Below, in pieces: positions 24,026 through 36,200 of a DNA stretch of 64,000 nt. The DNA is taken from contig NZ_RAWG01000010.1 in the NCBI RefSeq assembly GCF_003611735.1, positions 1 through 64,000 of the forward strand, read 5' to 3'. Positions within the stretch are counted from its first letter, which is position 1, and the number at the start of each line of letters is the position of its first letter. Origin of the DNA: Corallococcus sicarius. Lineage in GTDB: Bacteria; Myxococcota; Myxococcia; Myxococcales; Myxococcaceae. A model generated the notes under the pieces. The model was given only the letters and a program-made list of their open reading frames with translations, was not told where the DNA came from and did no database searches. Both the position numbers and the translations under genes were made by a program.

Positions 24026-27000
24026 TCAGCTCTCCGACTCGGTCGCGTCCAGCAGTGCGTCCAGCTCTTCGTCCGACAGCTGCTCCAGCGCCGCCGCGTC
24101 CAGGTCCCGGGACACGCGTGCGATGGGCTCGTCCGCGATCCGCTGCATCGAACCCGCCATCCGCGACACCACCTCCGCCAGACCAGCGAGCGTGGGCGAC
24201 TCGAAGACCGCCGTCAGCGGCAGCTCCACCCCCAGCGCTTCGCGCACGCGCGAGACGATCTGCGCGGCCATCAGCGAGTGGCCTCCCAGGGCGAAGAAGT
24301 CGTCCCGGGCACCAATGCGCGGACGTCCGAGCAGCTCCGTCCAGATGCCCGCCAACGCCAACTCCTCCGGGGTCGCGGGGGCGACGTACTCCGCGGCGTT
24401 GCCCGTGGGGGCCGTGCGCGCACGCAGCAGTCGCCGGTCCACCTTTCCGCTCGGCGTCAGCGGCAGCACCTCCAGCGCCTCGAAGGCCGAGGGCACCATG
24501 TAGTCCGGCAGTCGCTCCTTGAGGAACGCGCGCAGCGCCGCCGCGTCCAGCACCTGTGCCGGCTTCAGGACGACCCACGCCACGAGGCGGGCCTCGCCGG
24601 GCGCGCTCTCATGCGCCACGACGGCCACCCGTGCCACCGCCGGGTGGAGCGCCAGCGAGGCCTCCACCTCTCCGGGCTCCACGCGGGCGCCGCGCACCTT
24701 CACCTGATCATCCGCCCGGCCCAGGTACTCCAGCCGGCCGTCCGTCAGCCATCGCGCCACGTCGCCCGTGCGGTACATCCGCGCGCCGGGCTCCTGACCG
24801 AACGGCTCCGGCATGAAGCGCTCCGCCGTCGCCTCCGGACGGCCCAGGTAGCCCCGGGCGGCACCAGGTCCCGCCACGTACAGCTCGCCTCGCACCCCGG
24901 GCGGCACCAGCCGCAGCGCCCCATCCAGGACGTACGCCCGCATGTTGTCGATGGGCCGCCCGATGCAGACCGGGCCCGCGCCCACCTCGTCCGCCGTCGC
25001 ATCCGCCGCGACCTCCGAGGAGCCGTAGAGGTTGAGCAGTCGCGCCTGCGGCAGCCGCTCGCGGAAGCGCGCCGCCAGCTCGTCCGGCAGCCGCTCGCCA
25101 CTGGTCACCCAGGAGCGGAGCGAGGTGAGGCGCCGCGCCACGTCCGGCACCTCCAGCAGCGCCCGCAGCAACGAGGGCACCAGCACCAGCCGCGTCACCC
25201 TGCCCGCCTCCAGTGCCTCCACCATGCGCGCCGGATCCTTCACCGTGTCGTCCGGCAGCAGCACGGAGGGCACGCCCGCCAGCAGCGGCCCGAGCAGCTC
25301 CCACACCGAGTCCACGAAGCTCAGCGCCGTCTTCACGACGCACACCTCGCCCGGCGCGAACGGGAAGGTGCGCCACATCCACGCGAAGCGGTTGAGCGTC
25401 GCGCGGTGAGTGGCCATGACACCCTTGGGCCGGCCCGTGGAGCCGGAGGTGAAGATGACGTACGCGAGAGCGTCCCCTCCCGGCGCTGGCGGCAGCGCAT
25501 CCCCGCCCTCCGGTCCGTCCTCCTCCAGCCACAGCGTGGGCGTGTCCGCGTGGGGCGGCAGCCGATCCGCCAGGTGCCTGCGTGCGAGCAGCACCGACGG
25601 CCGGCTCTCCTCCACCATCCACGTCAGCCGCTCGCGCGGATACGCGGGATCCAACGGGACGTAGGCACCGCCCGCCTTCAGCACGGCCAGCACCGCGGCC
25701 ACCATCTCCGGCGAGCGATCCGCGCACAAGGCCACCCGTGACTCGGGGCCCACGCCCGCGCTCCGCAGGCGGCGTGCGAGCCGCTCCGCCCGCGCCGCCA
25801 GCTCGCGGTACGTCACGCGCGTGTCTCCCGCCATCAGGGCCACGGCGTCCGGCGTCCTCGCCACCTGCGCATCGAAGAGCGCCGACAGACTGGCGTCTCC
25901 GTCGAAGGTCGTGCGCGGTCCGTTCCACTCCACCAGCACCTGCCGCCGCTCCTCCTCGCGCAGCATCGCCACGTCGGCGAGCCGCTCCACTCCAGAGGCC
26001 AGCCCCTCCAGCAACACGCGCCAGTGCTCCAGCAGTCGCGCCACCACCTCCGCGCCGAGGAGCGCGGGGGCGTACGACAGGCTCAGGCGCAGCTTCTCGC
26101 CAGGGACCACGTAGGCGATGAGCGGGTAGTTGCCCTGCTCCTGGCTCTCCACGTCGCGGACCTCCAGGCCCGGGACGTTCTGGCCCAGCGAGGTGTCGAG
26201 CGGGTAGTTCTCGAAGATGAGCAGGCTGTCGAAGAGCGGCAGGCCGCGCGGCACCTCGCTCCAGCCCTTCACCTGGACCAGCGGGCTGTGCTCGTACCTG
26301 CGCAGCTCCAGCTGACGTGCCTGGAGCTTCTGCAGCCACGGCACCACGGCCTCACCAGAAGGCAGCGCCACGCGGATGGGCAGCGAGTTGATGAACAGGC
26401 CCACCATGGACTCGGCGTCCGGCAGGTCCACCGGACGTCCGGAGACGGTGGCTCCGAACACCACGTCCTCCTCCGCCGCGTAGCGGCCGAGCAGCAACGC
26501 CCACGCACCCTGCGCCAGCGTGTTGAGCGTCACCGCGTTGCGCCGCGCGAAGGCCTGGAGGGACGCGGTGGCATCGGGTGACAGCCACAGCTTCTCCTCG
26601 CCCGTCACGGCGGCTTCCACTCCCGGCGCCGCGGACCGCGCACCCGGCAGCGGGGTCGGCGTCGTGAAGCCCGCCAGCTCCTGGCGCCAGAACGCCTCCG
26701 CGCGTGACAGGTCCTGCCGCTGCACCCAGGCCATGTAGTCGCGCCACGCGGGAGGACGCGGCAGCGAAAGCTCGCGCCCTTCGGTGAGGGCCGCGTAGCA
26801 GGCGAAGACCTGCTGGAGCATCAGGCCCACGCTCCACCCGTCCATCACCAGGTGGTGGTGACTCCAGAGGAAGCGGTACTCCGCTTCATCCACCCGGACC
26901 ACCTGCATCCGGGCCAGCGGCGCGGGGGACAGCTTGAAGCCACGCGCGCGGTCCTCGCGGACCAGGGCCGCGATCCTCGCGCGCTGCTCCTCCACCGGAA

Positions 27001-27270
27001 CGCCGCGCAGGTCGTGCTCCGTCCAGGGCAGCTCCACCTTCGCGTGGACCACCTGGAGCGGTTCGGGCAATCCCTCATGGACGAAGGACGTCCGCAGGAT
27101 GGCGTTGCGCGCGATGACCTCCGCCCAGGCCCTTCGCAGCGCGGCCACATCCGCATTGCCGCGCGACGTCCACGCGAGCTGCTCGTGGAAGACGCCCGAG
27201 CCCGGCGGCGCCAGCGCGACGTGGAAGAGCATGCCCTGCTGAAGGGACGTGAGCGGGTACAGATCCTCCA
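24026..27270 (-). other. Module 8 of gene B: C(DCL-type)-A-PCP, beta-alanine
   Basis: The C domain starts YPLTSLQQGMLFH and has HHHLVMDGWS near 26850, the expected post-epimerase form. The A domain has a FVDSVWEL A4 segment and NLYGSSEVAAD in place of the usual NxYGPTE. The code reads V-D-W-V-V-S-L-A-D-K, one residue from the beta-alanine code VDWVISLADK as I recall it. The acidic Asp at the second position instead of the first is the classic sign of a beta-amino acid substrate. PCP Ser4792 ends the module. Confidence 0.85.
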
Positions 27271-30200
27271 CGTCCGGGTACTGCCGCAGCAGGCGCTCCA
27301 GCGACGTGGGCGACAGCCGGGTGAGCGGGAAGTCCCCCGTCGAACGGCGGGCCGCGTCCGGCATGCCCCGGCCTTCCATCAGCTCCCGCAGCGACGTGCG
27401 GAAGCTCTCGGCCACGGCTTCGATGCTGGCCCGCTGATGGACGTTCGTGCTGAAGGCAAAGGAGATCTTGAGACGGCCCTCGCTCACCACCGCGTTCACT
27501 TCCAGCCGGTGGGGCCTACGGCCTCCAGCGCCGTGCCACGGTCCGCTCGGCTCCTCCGTGAGGGCGAAGCGCTCCGAACCCCGGGCCGCCGCGTCGAGCT
27601 GGCCCAGGTAGTTGAAGCCCACCTCCGCGTGCGGCGAGGAGCGCAGCGTCTGGGCCGTGTCCTCGCGCAGGTGGCGCAAGAGCCCGTAGCCGATGCCATT
27701 CGCCGGCAGCCGCCGCCGTGCATCGCGCAGGGCCCGGAGCCCATCACCGGCACTGCCCTCCTCCGGAAGCTCCACCTCCAGCGGGAAGGTGCTGGTGAAC
27801 CAGCCCACCGTGCGGGACAGGTCCACGTCACCGAACAGCGCCTCGCGCCCGTGGCCCTCCAGCTCCAGCCGCACCTTCCGGCCGCCCGTCCAGCGCGCCA
27901 CCGCCCGAGCCACCGCCGCGAGCAGCACCTCGTCTACGCGCGCCCGGTACGCCGTGGGCACCTCGCCCAACAGCACCTTCGTCTCCTCCGCGCCGAGCGT
28001 CACCGTCACCAGCGACTCGGAACCCGGCGTGTCCTCGCCGCCCGGCAGGTCCACGGGCAGCGAAGGCACGCCCTCCGTCGACCTCCAGAGCGGCAGCTCG
28101 CGGCCCAGGGCTTCAGACCGGGCGTGCTCCACCAGTCGCTCCGCCCAGGACTTGAAGGACGTCGTCTTCGGCGGCAGCACCACCGGCTCCCGGCGCTCCA
28201 GCCGTGTGTACGCGGAGTCCAGGTCCTCCAGCAGCGGACGCAGCGATACGCCGTCCACCGCCAGGTGGTGCACCACGAGCAGCAACCGGTCCTTGCGGCC
28301 CGCACCCCGCTCGAAGAGGGCCGCGCGCAGGAGCAGCCCCTCGCCCAGGTCCAGGCTCCGGTGGACCTCAGCGCCCACGGCCTCCAGCGCCGCACCCTGC
28401 TCCGCCTCCGGCACGGACGACAGGTCCACGCGCCGCACGGAGACGCGTTCGGGCACGCCCGCGATGGACTGACGCCAGCCCTCCGGCGTCCGCGTGAAGC
28501 GCAGGCGGAGCGCGTCGTGGTGTGACACCAGCGCGCGCAAGGCCTCCTCCAGCAGCGCCGCATCCACCGGCTCGCGCACCTCCAACACCGCGGCCAGGTT
28601 GTAGTGGTGCGGCTCCGGCAGCGCCCAGTCGTCGAAGAAGCTGCGCTGCATGGGCGTCAGCGACACGGGGCCTTCCACCAGCCCTTGCTCCGCCGTGCTC
28701 GCCTTCGCCGTGCCCGCCGCCGCAGCCAGCTCCACGAGCGTCTGCCGCTCGAAGAGCATGGCCGGCTCCAGCGCCAGCCCCGCGGCCTTCGCGCGGGAGA
28801 CGATCTGGATGCCCAGGATGGAGTCGCCGCCCAGTTCGAAGAAGTTGTCGTGCAGGCCCACGCGCTCCACGCCCAGCACCTGGGCCCAGAGGGCGGCGAG
28901 CGTCTTCTCTGCTTCGGTGCTCGGCTCGGCGAAGGCCTTCCCAGTTCCCACGCGCGCGGCGTCCGGCGCTGGCAGGGCATGCCGGTCCACCTTGCCGCTG
29001 GGAGACAGCGGGAGGGACTCCAGCGCGACGAAGGCCGCGGGCACCAGGTGCTCCGGCAACCGCTCCTTCACGAAGGCCCGCAGCGCGGTCGTGTCCAGTT
29101 CGGGGGCGTGGACGACGTAGCCCACCAGTCGCCGCGTTCCCGGCGGATCCTCGCGCACGGTCGCCACCGCATCGCGCACGCCCGGGTACTGGCGCAGCGT
29201 GGCCTCCACTTCGCCGAGTTCGATGCGGAAGCCGCGCAGCTTCACCTGGAAGTCGGTGCGGCCCAGGTACTCCAGGCGTCCGTCGGCGCGGAAGCGGGCG
29301 CGGTCGCCCGTGCGGTACAGCCGCGCGCCGGACTCACCGGAGAATGAATCCGGCACGAAGCGCTCCGCCGTCAGCTCCGGCCTGCCGAGGTAGCCGCGCG
29401 CCACGCCCGGTCCTCCCAGGTACAGCTCGCCCGGGATGCCCGGAGGCACGGGCTGTCCCCGTCCATCCAGCACATACGTGCGCATGTTGGCGATGGGTCG
29501 GCCGATGTCCGGACGCTCCACGTCCAGGTCGGTGGAGACGGTCGCGCAGACGGACGCCTCCGTCGGGCCGTAGCCGTTGAGCAGCCGTCGGCCCGGCTTC
29601 CAGCGCCGCGCCAGCTCCGGCGAGCAGGCCTCTCCGGCGGAGATGATCGTCTCCAGCGCGGGCAGCCCGTCCGGCTCCAACTGCGACAGCGACGAAGGCG
29701 TGAGCGTCACCGTGGTGATGCCCCGCGCGTCCAGCACCGAGCGCAGTGGTTCACCCGGCAGCAGCGAGTCGCGAGGGACGAGGTGCAGCTCCGCCCCGGC
29801 CACCAGCGTGGACAGCACCTCCAGCACGGACGCATCGAACCCGAGCGCCGCAGCCTGGAGCACGCGCCGTCCCGGCCCCACACCGTGGGCCCGGATGATG
29901 GAAGGCAGCGTGTTGCAGAGGCCCTGGTGCGGCACCAGCACGCCCTTCGGCGTCCCCGTGGAGCCGGACGTGTAGATGACGTACGCCAGGTGGCCCGGCA
30001 GCGAGGCCACGCGAGGCGCCTGCGCGGGATGGCGCGCGATGCGGCCCCACTCCGTGTCCAGCGAGACGAGCACCTCACCGCCCGCGGGGAGCAGATCCAC
30101 GAGGGCGTCCTGCGTCACCACCACGGACAGCGCGGCGTCCCGCATCAGGTAGCTCAGCCGCGCCGTGGGGTACGCGGGATCCAGCGGGACGAACGCGCCG

Positions 30201-33200
30201 CCCGCCTTCAGCACGCCCAGCATTCCCACCACCAGCTCCACCGAGCGCTCCGCGCACAGGCCCACCCGCACCTCCGGGCCCACGCCGAGGGTGCGCAAGT
30301 GGTGCGCGAGCTGATTGGCCCGCGCATCCAGTTCCGCGTACGTGAGCCGTTGGTCCTCGGCCACCACCGCCACGGCGTCGGGCGTCCGCGCGGCCTGGGC
30401 CTCGAAGAGCCCGTGCAGGCTCGCGTCCTGCGCGAAGGGTTCGTGGGTGTCGTTCCACGTCACCAGCATCCGCTGGCGCTCGGCGTCGGACAGCAGGGGC
30501 AGCTCCGTCACGCGCTGCGACGGATCCGCGGCGATGCCCTCCAGGAGCCGCACGAAGCGCTCCCAGAGCAGCTCCACCGTGGACAGGTCGAACAGGTCCG
30601 CCGGGTACTCCAGGCCGCCCGTGAGACCGTCCGGCGTCTCGCGCAGCTCCAGGGACAGGTCCACCTTGGTGGCGCCGATGTCCAGCTCGATCATCTTCAC
30701 GCCCAGGCCCGGCGTGCGGACCTCCACCGCAGGCGTGTTGTGGAACGTGAGCATCGCCTGGACCAGCGGCATGCGGCTCGGGTCGCGCGGCACGCGCAGC
30801 TCGTCCACCAGTCGCTCGAACGGAATCTCCTGGTGGGCGTACGCGCCAATGGACGCGGCCTTCACGCGGCGCAACAGCTCCAGGAACGTGGGCGCACCCG
30901 ACAGGTCGCCACGGATGGCGAGCGTGTTCAGGAAGCAGCCGATGAGCCCCTCCAGCTCCGGGCGGTTGCGGCCCGCGGCGGACGTGCCGACGATGATGTC
31001 GTCCTGGCCCGAGTACCGCGACAGCAGCGTCTGGAACGCCGCCGTCAGCACCATGAAGGGCGTGGCGCCCTCACGACGCCCCACGCTCCACAGCGCGTCC
31101 ATCAAGGGCTTGGGCGTGGCGACCTGGAGGCGGCCACCCCGGCCCGACCAGCGCGCGGGGCGCGGACGGTCCGTGGGCAGCTCCAGCACCTGCGCGCCAG
31201 CGAGCTGCTGCTTCCAGTAAGCGAGCTGGGCCTCCATGCCCGACCCCAGGAGCCAGCCCCGCTGCCACGCCGCGTAGTCCGCGTACTGCACCGGAAGCTC
31301 CGGCAGCGGCGACGGACCACCCGTCGCGAGCGAGAGGTAGACCGCCACCAGCTCGCGGAAGAGGACGCCTCCGGACCAGCCGTCCGACGCGATGTGGTGC
31401 AGCGTGAGGTGCAGCACCGAGACCGTCTCATCGATGCGGATGAGCGCGGCCCGCATCACCGGTCCCCGCACCAGGTCGAAGGGCTTGCGCGCTTCGGCCA
31501 GCGCCAGCTTCAGGGCATCCGCCTCGCGAACATCCGAAGTGGTGCCACGGGCCGCCAGCCGCTGGAGCACCAGGGGCATGGACGCGGCGATGACCTGGTG
31601 CGCGCCGCCCTCCTCCAGCGCGAAGCTGGTGCGAAGGACCTCGTGCCGCTGCACCAGCACGTTCAGCGCGGCCTCCAGCAGCGTCACGTCCACCGCGCCA
31701 TCGAGCCGGAGGGTGACGGTGTTGTTGTACGCGATGCCCGCCGGGTCGAGCTGGTTCAGGGCCCAGATGCGCTGCTGCGGGAAGGACAGCGGCAGCGGCC
31801 GGTCACGCGGCACGCGAACCACCGGAGTGGCCGTCGCGGCGGGACCCTCCGGAAGCGTCGTGCGCACGGAAGGCCCGGGGGTCGTTGCTGTATCGCGAAC
31901 CGTCTTCGCGGCCGGGCGGCGCACCTTCGCCGCGCGGGCAGGCGCCACCAGCTCCACGTCTCCAACGTCGCGGAAGCGGGCGCGCTGGCCCGTCAGGAAG
32001 AAGCGTTCTTCGGAACCGGGCGGGGAGATGAAGCGCGCACGGGTGGCCTCGGGGTTGTTCCAGAAGCCGAGGGGAACGGCCGCGCCGCCCAGGGCCAGCT
32101 CTCCCACCACGCCGACGGGCACCGGCCCGCCGGACGCATCGCGCACGTATGCCGGTGCGGTGGCTGGGGACGGCCAGGCCGCGCCCACCATTGAGGATTC
32201 AAGCTCCACGTACGGCGCGGAGGCGGAGACGTCCCTCGCCTCACCACCGAGCACCCAGCGCTGCACGTTGCCCAGGGCACCCTCGGCCCCGGGGAGTTCC
32301 GCCAGGGCACGCGCCTGCGACGGGGCGCAGCGCAGCGTCGTGACACCCTCGCCCCGGATGAGTTCCAGCAACTCGCTGGGCTCGGAAGCACCTTCGGCGA
32401 GCACCGCATCGGCGGGCACGGCTTGCACCTGACTGCGCCTGCGCAGCACGTCCAGCAAACGCAGGCTGGACATCATCGGCTCCAGCTCCACGCCGAAGTC
32501 CACGAGGCACGCGATCTCGTCGACATCCAGGGAGCGCACGCGCTCCACCACGCGCACGCAGTCCTCCACCGAGCCGAAGAGGCCGCCCTCGCGGATGTAG
32601 TGCTCCACGCCCTGGGCGAGCATCACCTCCACGTCCTCCGGGGTGAGGCCGCGCACGTCCACCTGGAGGCCCTGGCTGGCCACGAGGTTGGCGAAGACAT
32701 CCACCGAGCTGCGGAAGTACCGCAGCAGCGGCTCACGCACGGCCTCGCGCACGGCGTCCAGGTCCGGGCCAAGGAAGGTGTGGAGCATCAGCGTGACCTG
32801 GCCACGGCCGGGGCCATGACCCGCCTTGCGATACGTCTCGCGGTACAGCGCCACCTTCGCCGCGAGTTCGTCCAGGCTGGAGCCCAGCCCGAGCACGTTG
32901 GTGAGGATGCCCGCGCCCACCTCGCCGGCCTTGCGGAAGGTCTCCGGGTTGCCCGTGGAGGTGAGCCACACCGGCAGCTCCGCCTGCTTCGGCTTGGGCC
33001 TCAGCGCCAGCTCCACCTCGTTGCCCGCGCCGTTGCGCCGCAGCACCGTGCCGCCGCGCCACAGTCGGCGCACTTCCTCCAGCCGCTCGATGAGCACCTC
33101 GCGCCGCCGGGCGAACGTGTCCGGCGAGAGCGCGAAGTCATTCGCGTGCCAGCCCGTGGCGAAGGAGATGCCCACGCGTCCACGGGACAGGTTGTCCACG

Positions 33201-36200
33201 ACGGACCATTGCTCGGCCACCTCGATGGGATCATGGAGCGGCAGCACCACGCTGCCCGCGCGGATCTGCACATGGCGCGTGAGCATCGCCAGTGCGCCGC
33301 CGACCACCGACGGCTGGGGATACAGACCGCCGAACGAGTGGAAGCGCCGCTCCGGCGTCCAGATGGCAGCGAAGCCGTGAGAGTCCGCGAACTTCGCGCC
33401 CTCCAGCAGCAGCTCGTACTTCTCCTCCCCCAGCGAATCCTCGTCGTTGGCGAAGTAGGAGAGGCTGAAGTCGAGGGGCCGGCGGGTGTCCGCCTTGTGG
33501 CCCAGGACGGCGAAGCGCGCGGCCAGCCGCTCGGGCGGGAGGACGACACGCATGCCCCGGGCGAGCGCCCACAGCAGATCCAACCCCGCCGGATCCGCCG
33601 AGGGTCCACCCGCCGCCAGCCACACCCCACCCTCGCCCATTCGGGCGTCCAGCGAGGCCAGTACGTGCGCGACGTTGCGGTGGGACAGCATGACGCGGCC
33701 CTGTCCGCCCAGTGCCTCTGGCGCGGGAACGATGAACGCCAGTCGCTCCGGGGGCGCAGCCTCGGTCTCCACACCACCCGTTGCGACGGCCACGACCGTC
33801 GTCCGTCCAGGAGCCTCGGTGTCCGCGGCCCACCGCTCGGGGTGCATGACCTCCGCTGCCCCACCTGCCTCCACCGCCAGCGCGCGGAAGCCCTTGGGGA
33901 GCGCGGGGACGTCACCGTCCCGGGCCACCAGCAACAGCCGGGGGCCCTTCGCGGGGAGGAGGGACGCCAGCTCCGCGACCTCGCCCGCCGTCACGGGCAG
34001 GCACGCCCCACCCGCCTCCAGCACGCCCCAGAGCGCGATGACCGATTCGACCGACGGTTCCATCCGCAAGGCCACCGGCACTTCCGCGCCCACGCCCTCC
34101 TGCTTCAGCCGGGCCGCGAGCCCATGGGCCTGCGCAGCGAGTTCCCGCCACGTGAGACGGCGAGCACCCGTGCTGATCGCCACTGCATCCGGCGTGCGCT
34201 CCGCTCGCGCCGCGAACCGTGCGAGCAGTCCGGGAGCGGACGCCTCCGCCACCCGGAGTGCCGGCAGGCCCTGCTCCACGGAAGCCACCAGTGGCATCCG
34301 CGACACACGAAGCCCCGGATCCGCGAGGACCGCGCCGAGCAGCGTCTGGAGGTGCCCCGCCAGCCGCGCGACGCGCGACTCGTCATACAGCTCCGTGGCG
34401 TACTCGATGAAGCCGTGGAAGCCGCCACTGTCGCTCTCATTCAACAGGAGCGTCAGCTCACCCAGCGTGGCGCCAAACTGCGCGGGCGTGCCCGGCACCT
34501 CCACCAGCGCGATGCCCAGCCCCGCCACCGGCGGAGGGGCCGTGGCGATGTGCGCGTGCAGCACCAGCGCGGCGTCACACAGCCGCGAGCGGGCCGGATC
34601 CCTTCCGGGCGACACGAGCGGCAGCAGGTGCTCGAATGGAACGTCCTGGTGGCTGGACGCGCCAATCGTGGTCTCGCGGGCCCGCGCCACCAGCTCGCGG
34701 AACGACGGGTCGCCCGAGAGGTCCGTGCGCAGTGCCATCGCATGGGCCACGAAGCCGATGAGCGGCTCCAATTCGCCCCGGGCGCGGTTGCCCACCGGCG
34801 TGCCCACCACGATGTCCTCGCGCCCCGAGTACCGGGACAGCACCGACGACAGCGCCGCCAGCAGCGTCATGAACGGCGTCACGCCTTCGCGCTGGCTGAA
34901 GGCCATCAGCGCGTCGCTGAGTTCGCGCGAGAAGACCACCGGGAAGCGGGCTCCTCGCAGACGCAGGTCCACCCCGCGCGGACGATCCGTGGCCAGCTCC
35001 AGGGACGGAGGAAGCTCCGCCAGCACCTCGCGCCAGTACGCCTCCTGGGCCGCCAGCGTGCCTCCCGCCAGCGAGCGGCGCTCCCACGCCGCCGCATCCA
35101 CGTACTGCACGGCCAGCTCCGGCAGCGGTGCCGGCTTCCCCTCGAGGAACGCCTGGTAGTTCGCCGCCATCTCGCGGAAGAAGGCCACCATGGACAGCGT
35201 GTCCGACGCGATGTGGTGCACCGTGAGCAGCATCAGGTGCTCGGCGTCGGCCAGTCGCAGCAGGCGGGAGCGGACGATGGGCCCGTGCTCCAGCGAGAAC
35301 GGCAGCCCCGCCTCCTCCAACGCGAGACGCAGCGCCTCCGCCTCGCGGTCTCCCGCGTGGCCGCGCAGGTCCTCCACGGGCACCTGGATGCGGACCTCGG
35401 CGGCGAACTGCTGTCGCACGCGCCCGTCCTGCACGCGGTACGTCGCGCGCAGCATCTCGTGCCGGCGGATGACCTCGTTGACGCTGCGCTCCAACACCGA
35501 GACGTCGAGCATCCCGGAGAGCCGCACCACCAGGGGCATGTTGAGGGAGGGATTGCCCGGGTCCAGCTGCTCCATCCGCCAGACGCGCTCCTGCACGACG
35601 GACAGGGGCAGCTCGCCGGTGCGATCGATGCGCACCATCCGCTCCTCCACCGCCGTGCCCCCCTCGGGCCGGGATGCCTGGAGCATGGCCTCGATGCGCC
35701 TGGAGATGCCCGCCACCGTGGGCGTGTCGAACAGCGCGCTCAAGGGGAGCTGCACGGAGAACGTCTCACGCAGGCGGGTGAGCATCTGCGCCGCCATCAG
35801 CGAGTTGCCGCCCAGCTCCAGGAAGTCGTCATCCGGGCCCACGTCCACCGCGCCCAGGCGCTCGCGCCAGATCTCCATCACGCGCTGCTGGATCTCCCCC
35901 ACGGGGACCGCGGTGACGGAGAGGAGCTCCGGCGACGTGCCCGGCTCGGGGAGCTGGGACACCGCCGGGGGCGGGGCCACCAGCACGAGCGGCGAGCCCT
36001 GGGACTCCAGCCGGCAGGACTTCTCCTCGAACGGGTACGTGGGCAGGGGAACGCGGCGGCGCGGCTCCCCGGCATGGAACTTCTCCCAGGCCACGTCCAC
36101 GCCCGAAGACCACAGCTCCCCCAGTGATTGCAGCAACCCGCGATGGTCGCCCTCGGTAGGACGACGGCGCAGCGACGGCATGGCGACCCCGTGCTTCTCC

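Noticed and set aside
20909-25741. 1610-codon plus-strand open frame opposite genes C and B
   Set aside because: It is a mirror frame of the high-GC megasynthase coding strand: His/Arg/Gln/Leu-rich, no domain, and it spans the junction of two real genes. Similar long plus-strand frames (for example 32423-36127, 49383-52775, 8183-10729) are shadows for the same reason.
31840-35655. Module 6 as a functional amino-acid-adding module
   Set aside because: No ATP-binding loop, no A5/A8/A10 motifs and no carrier protein, so it cannot activate or hold a residue in cis.
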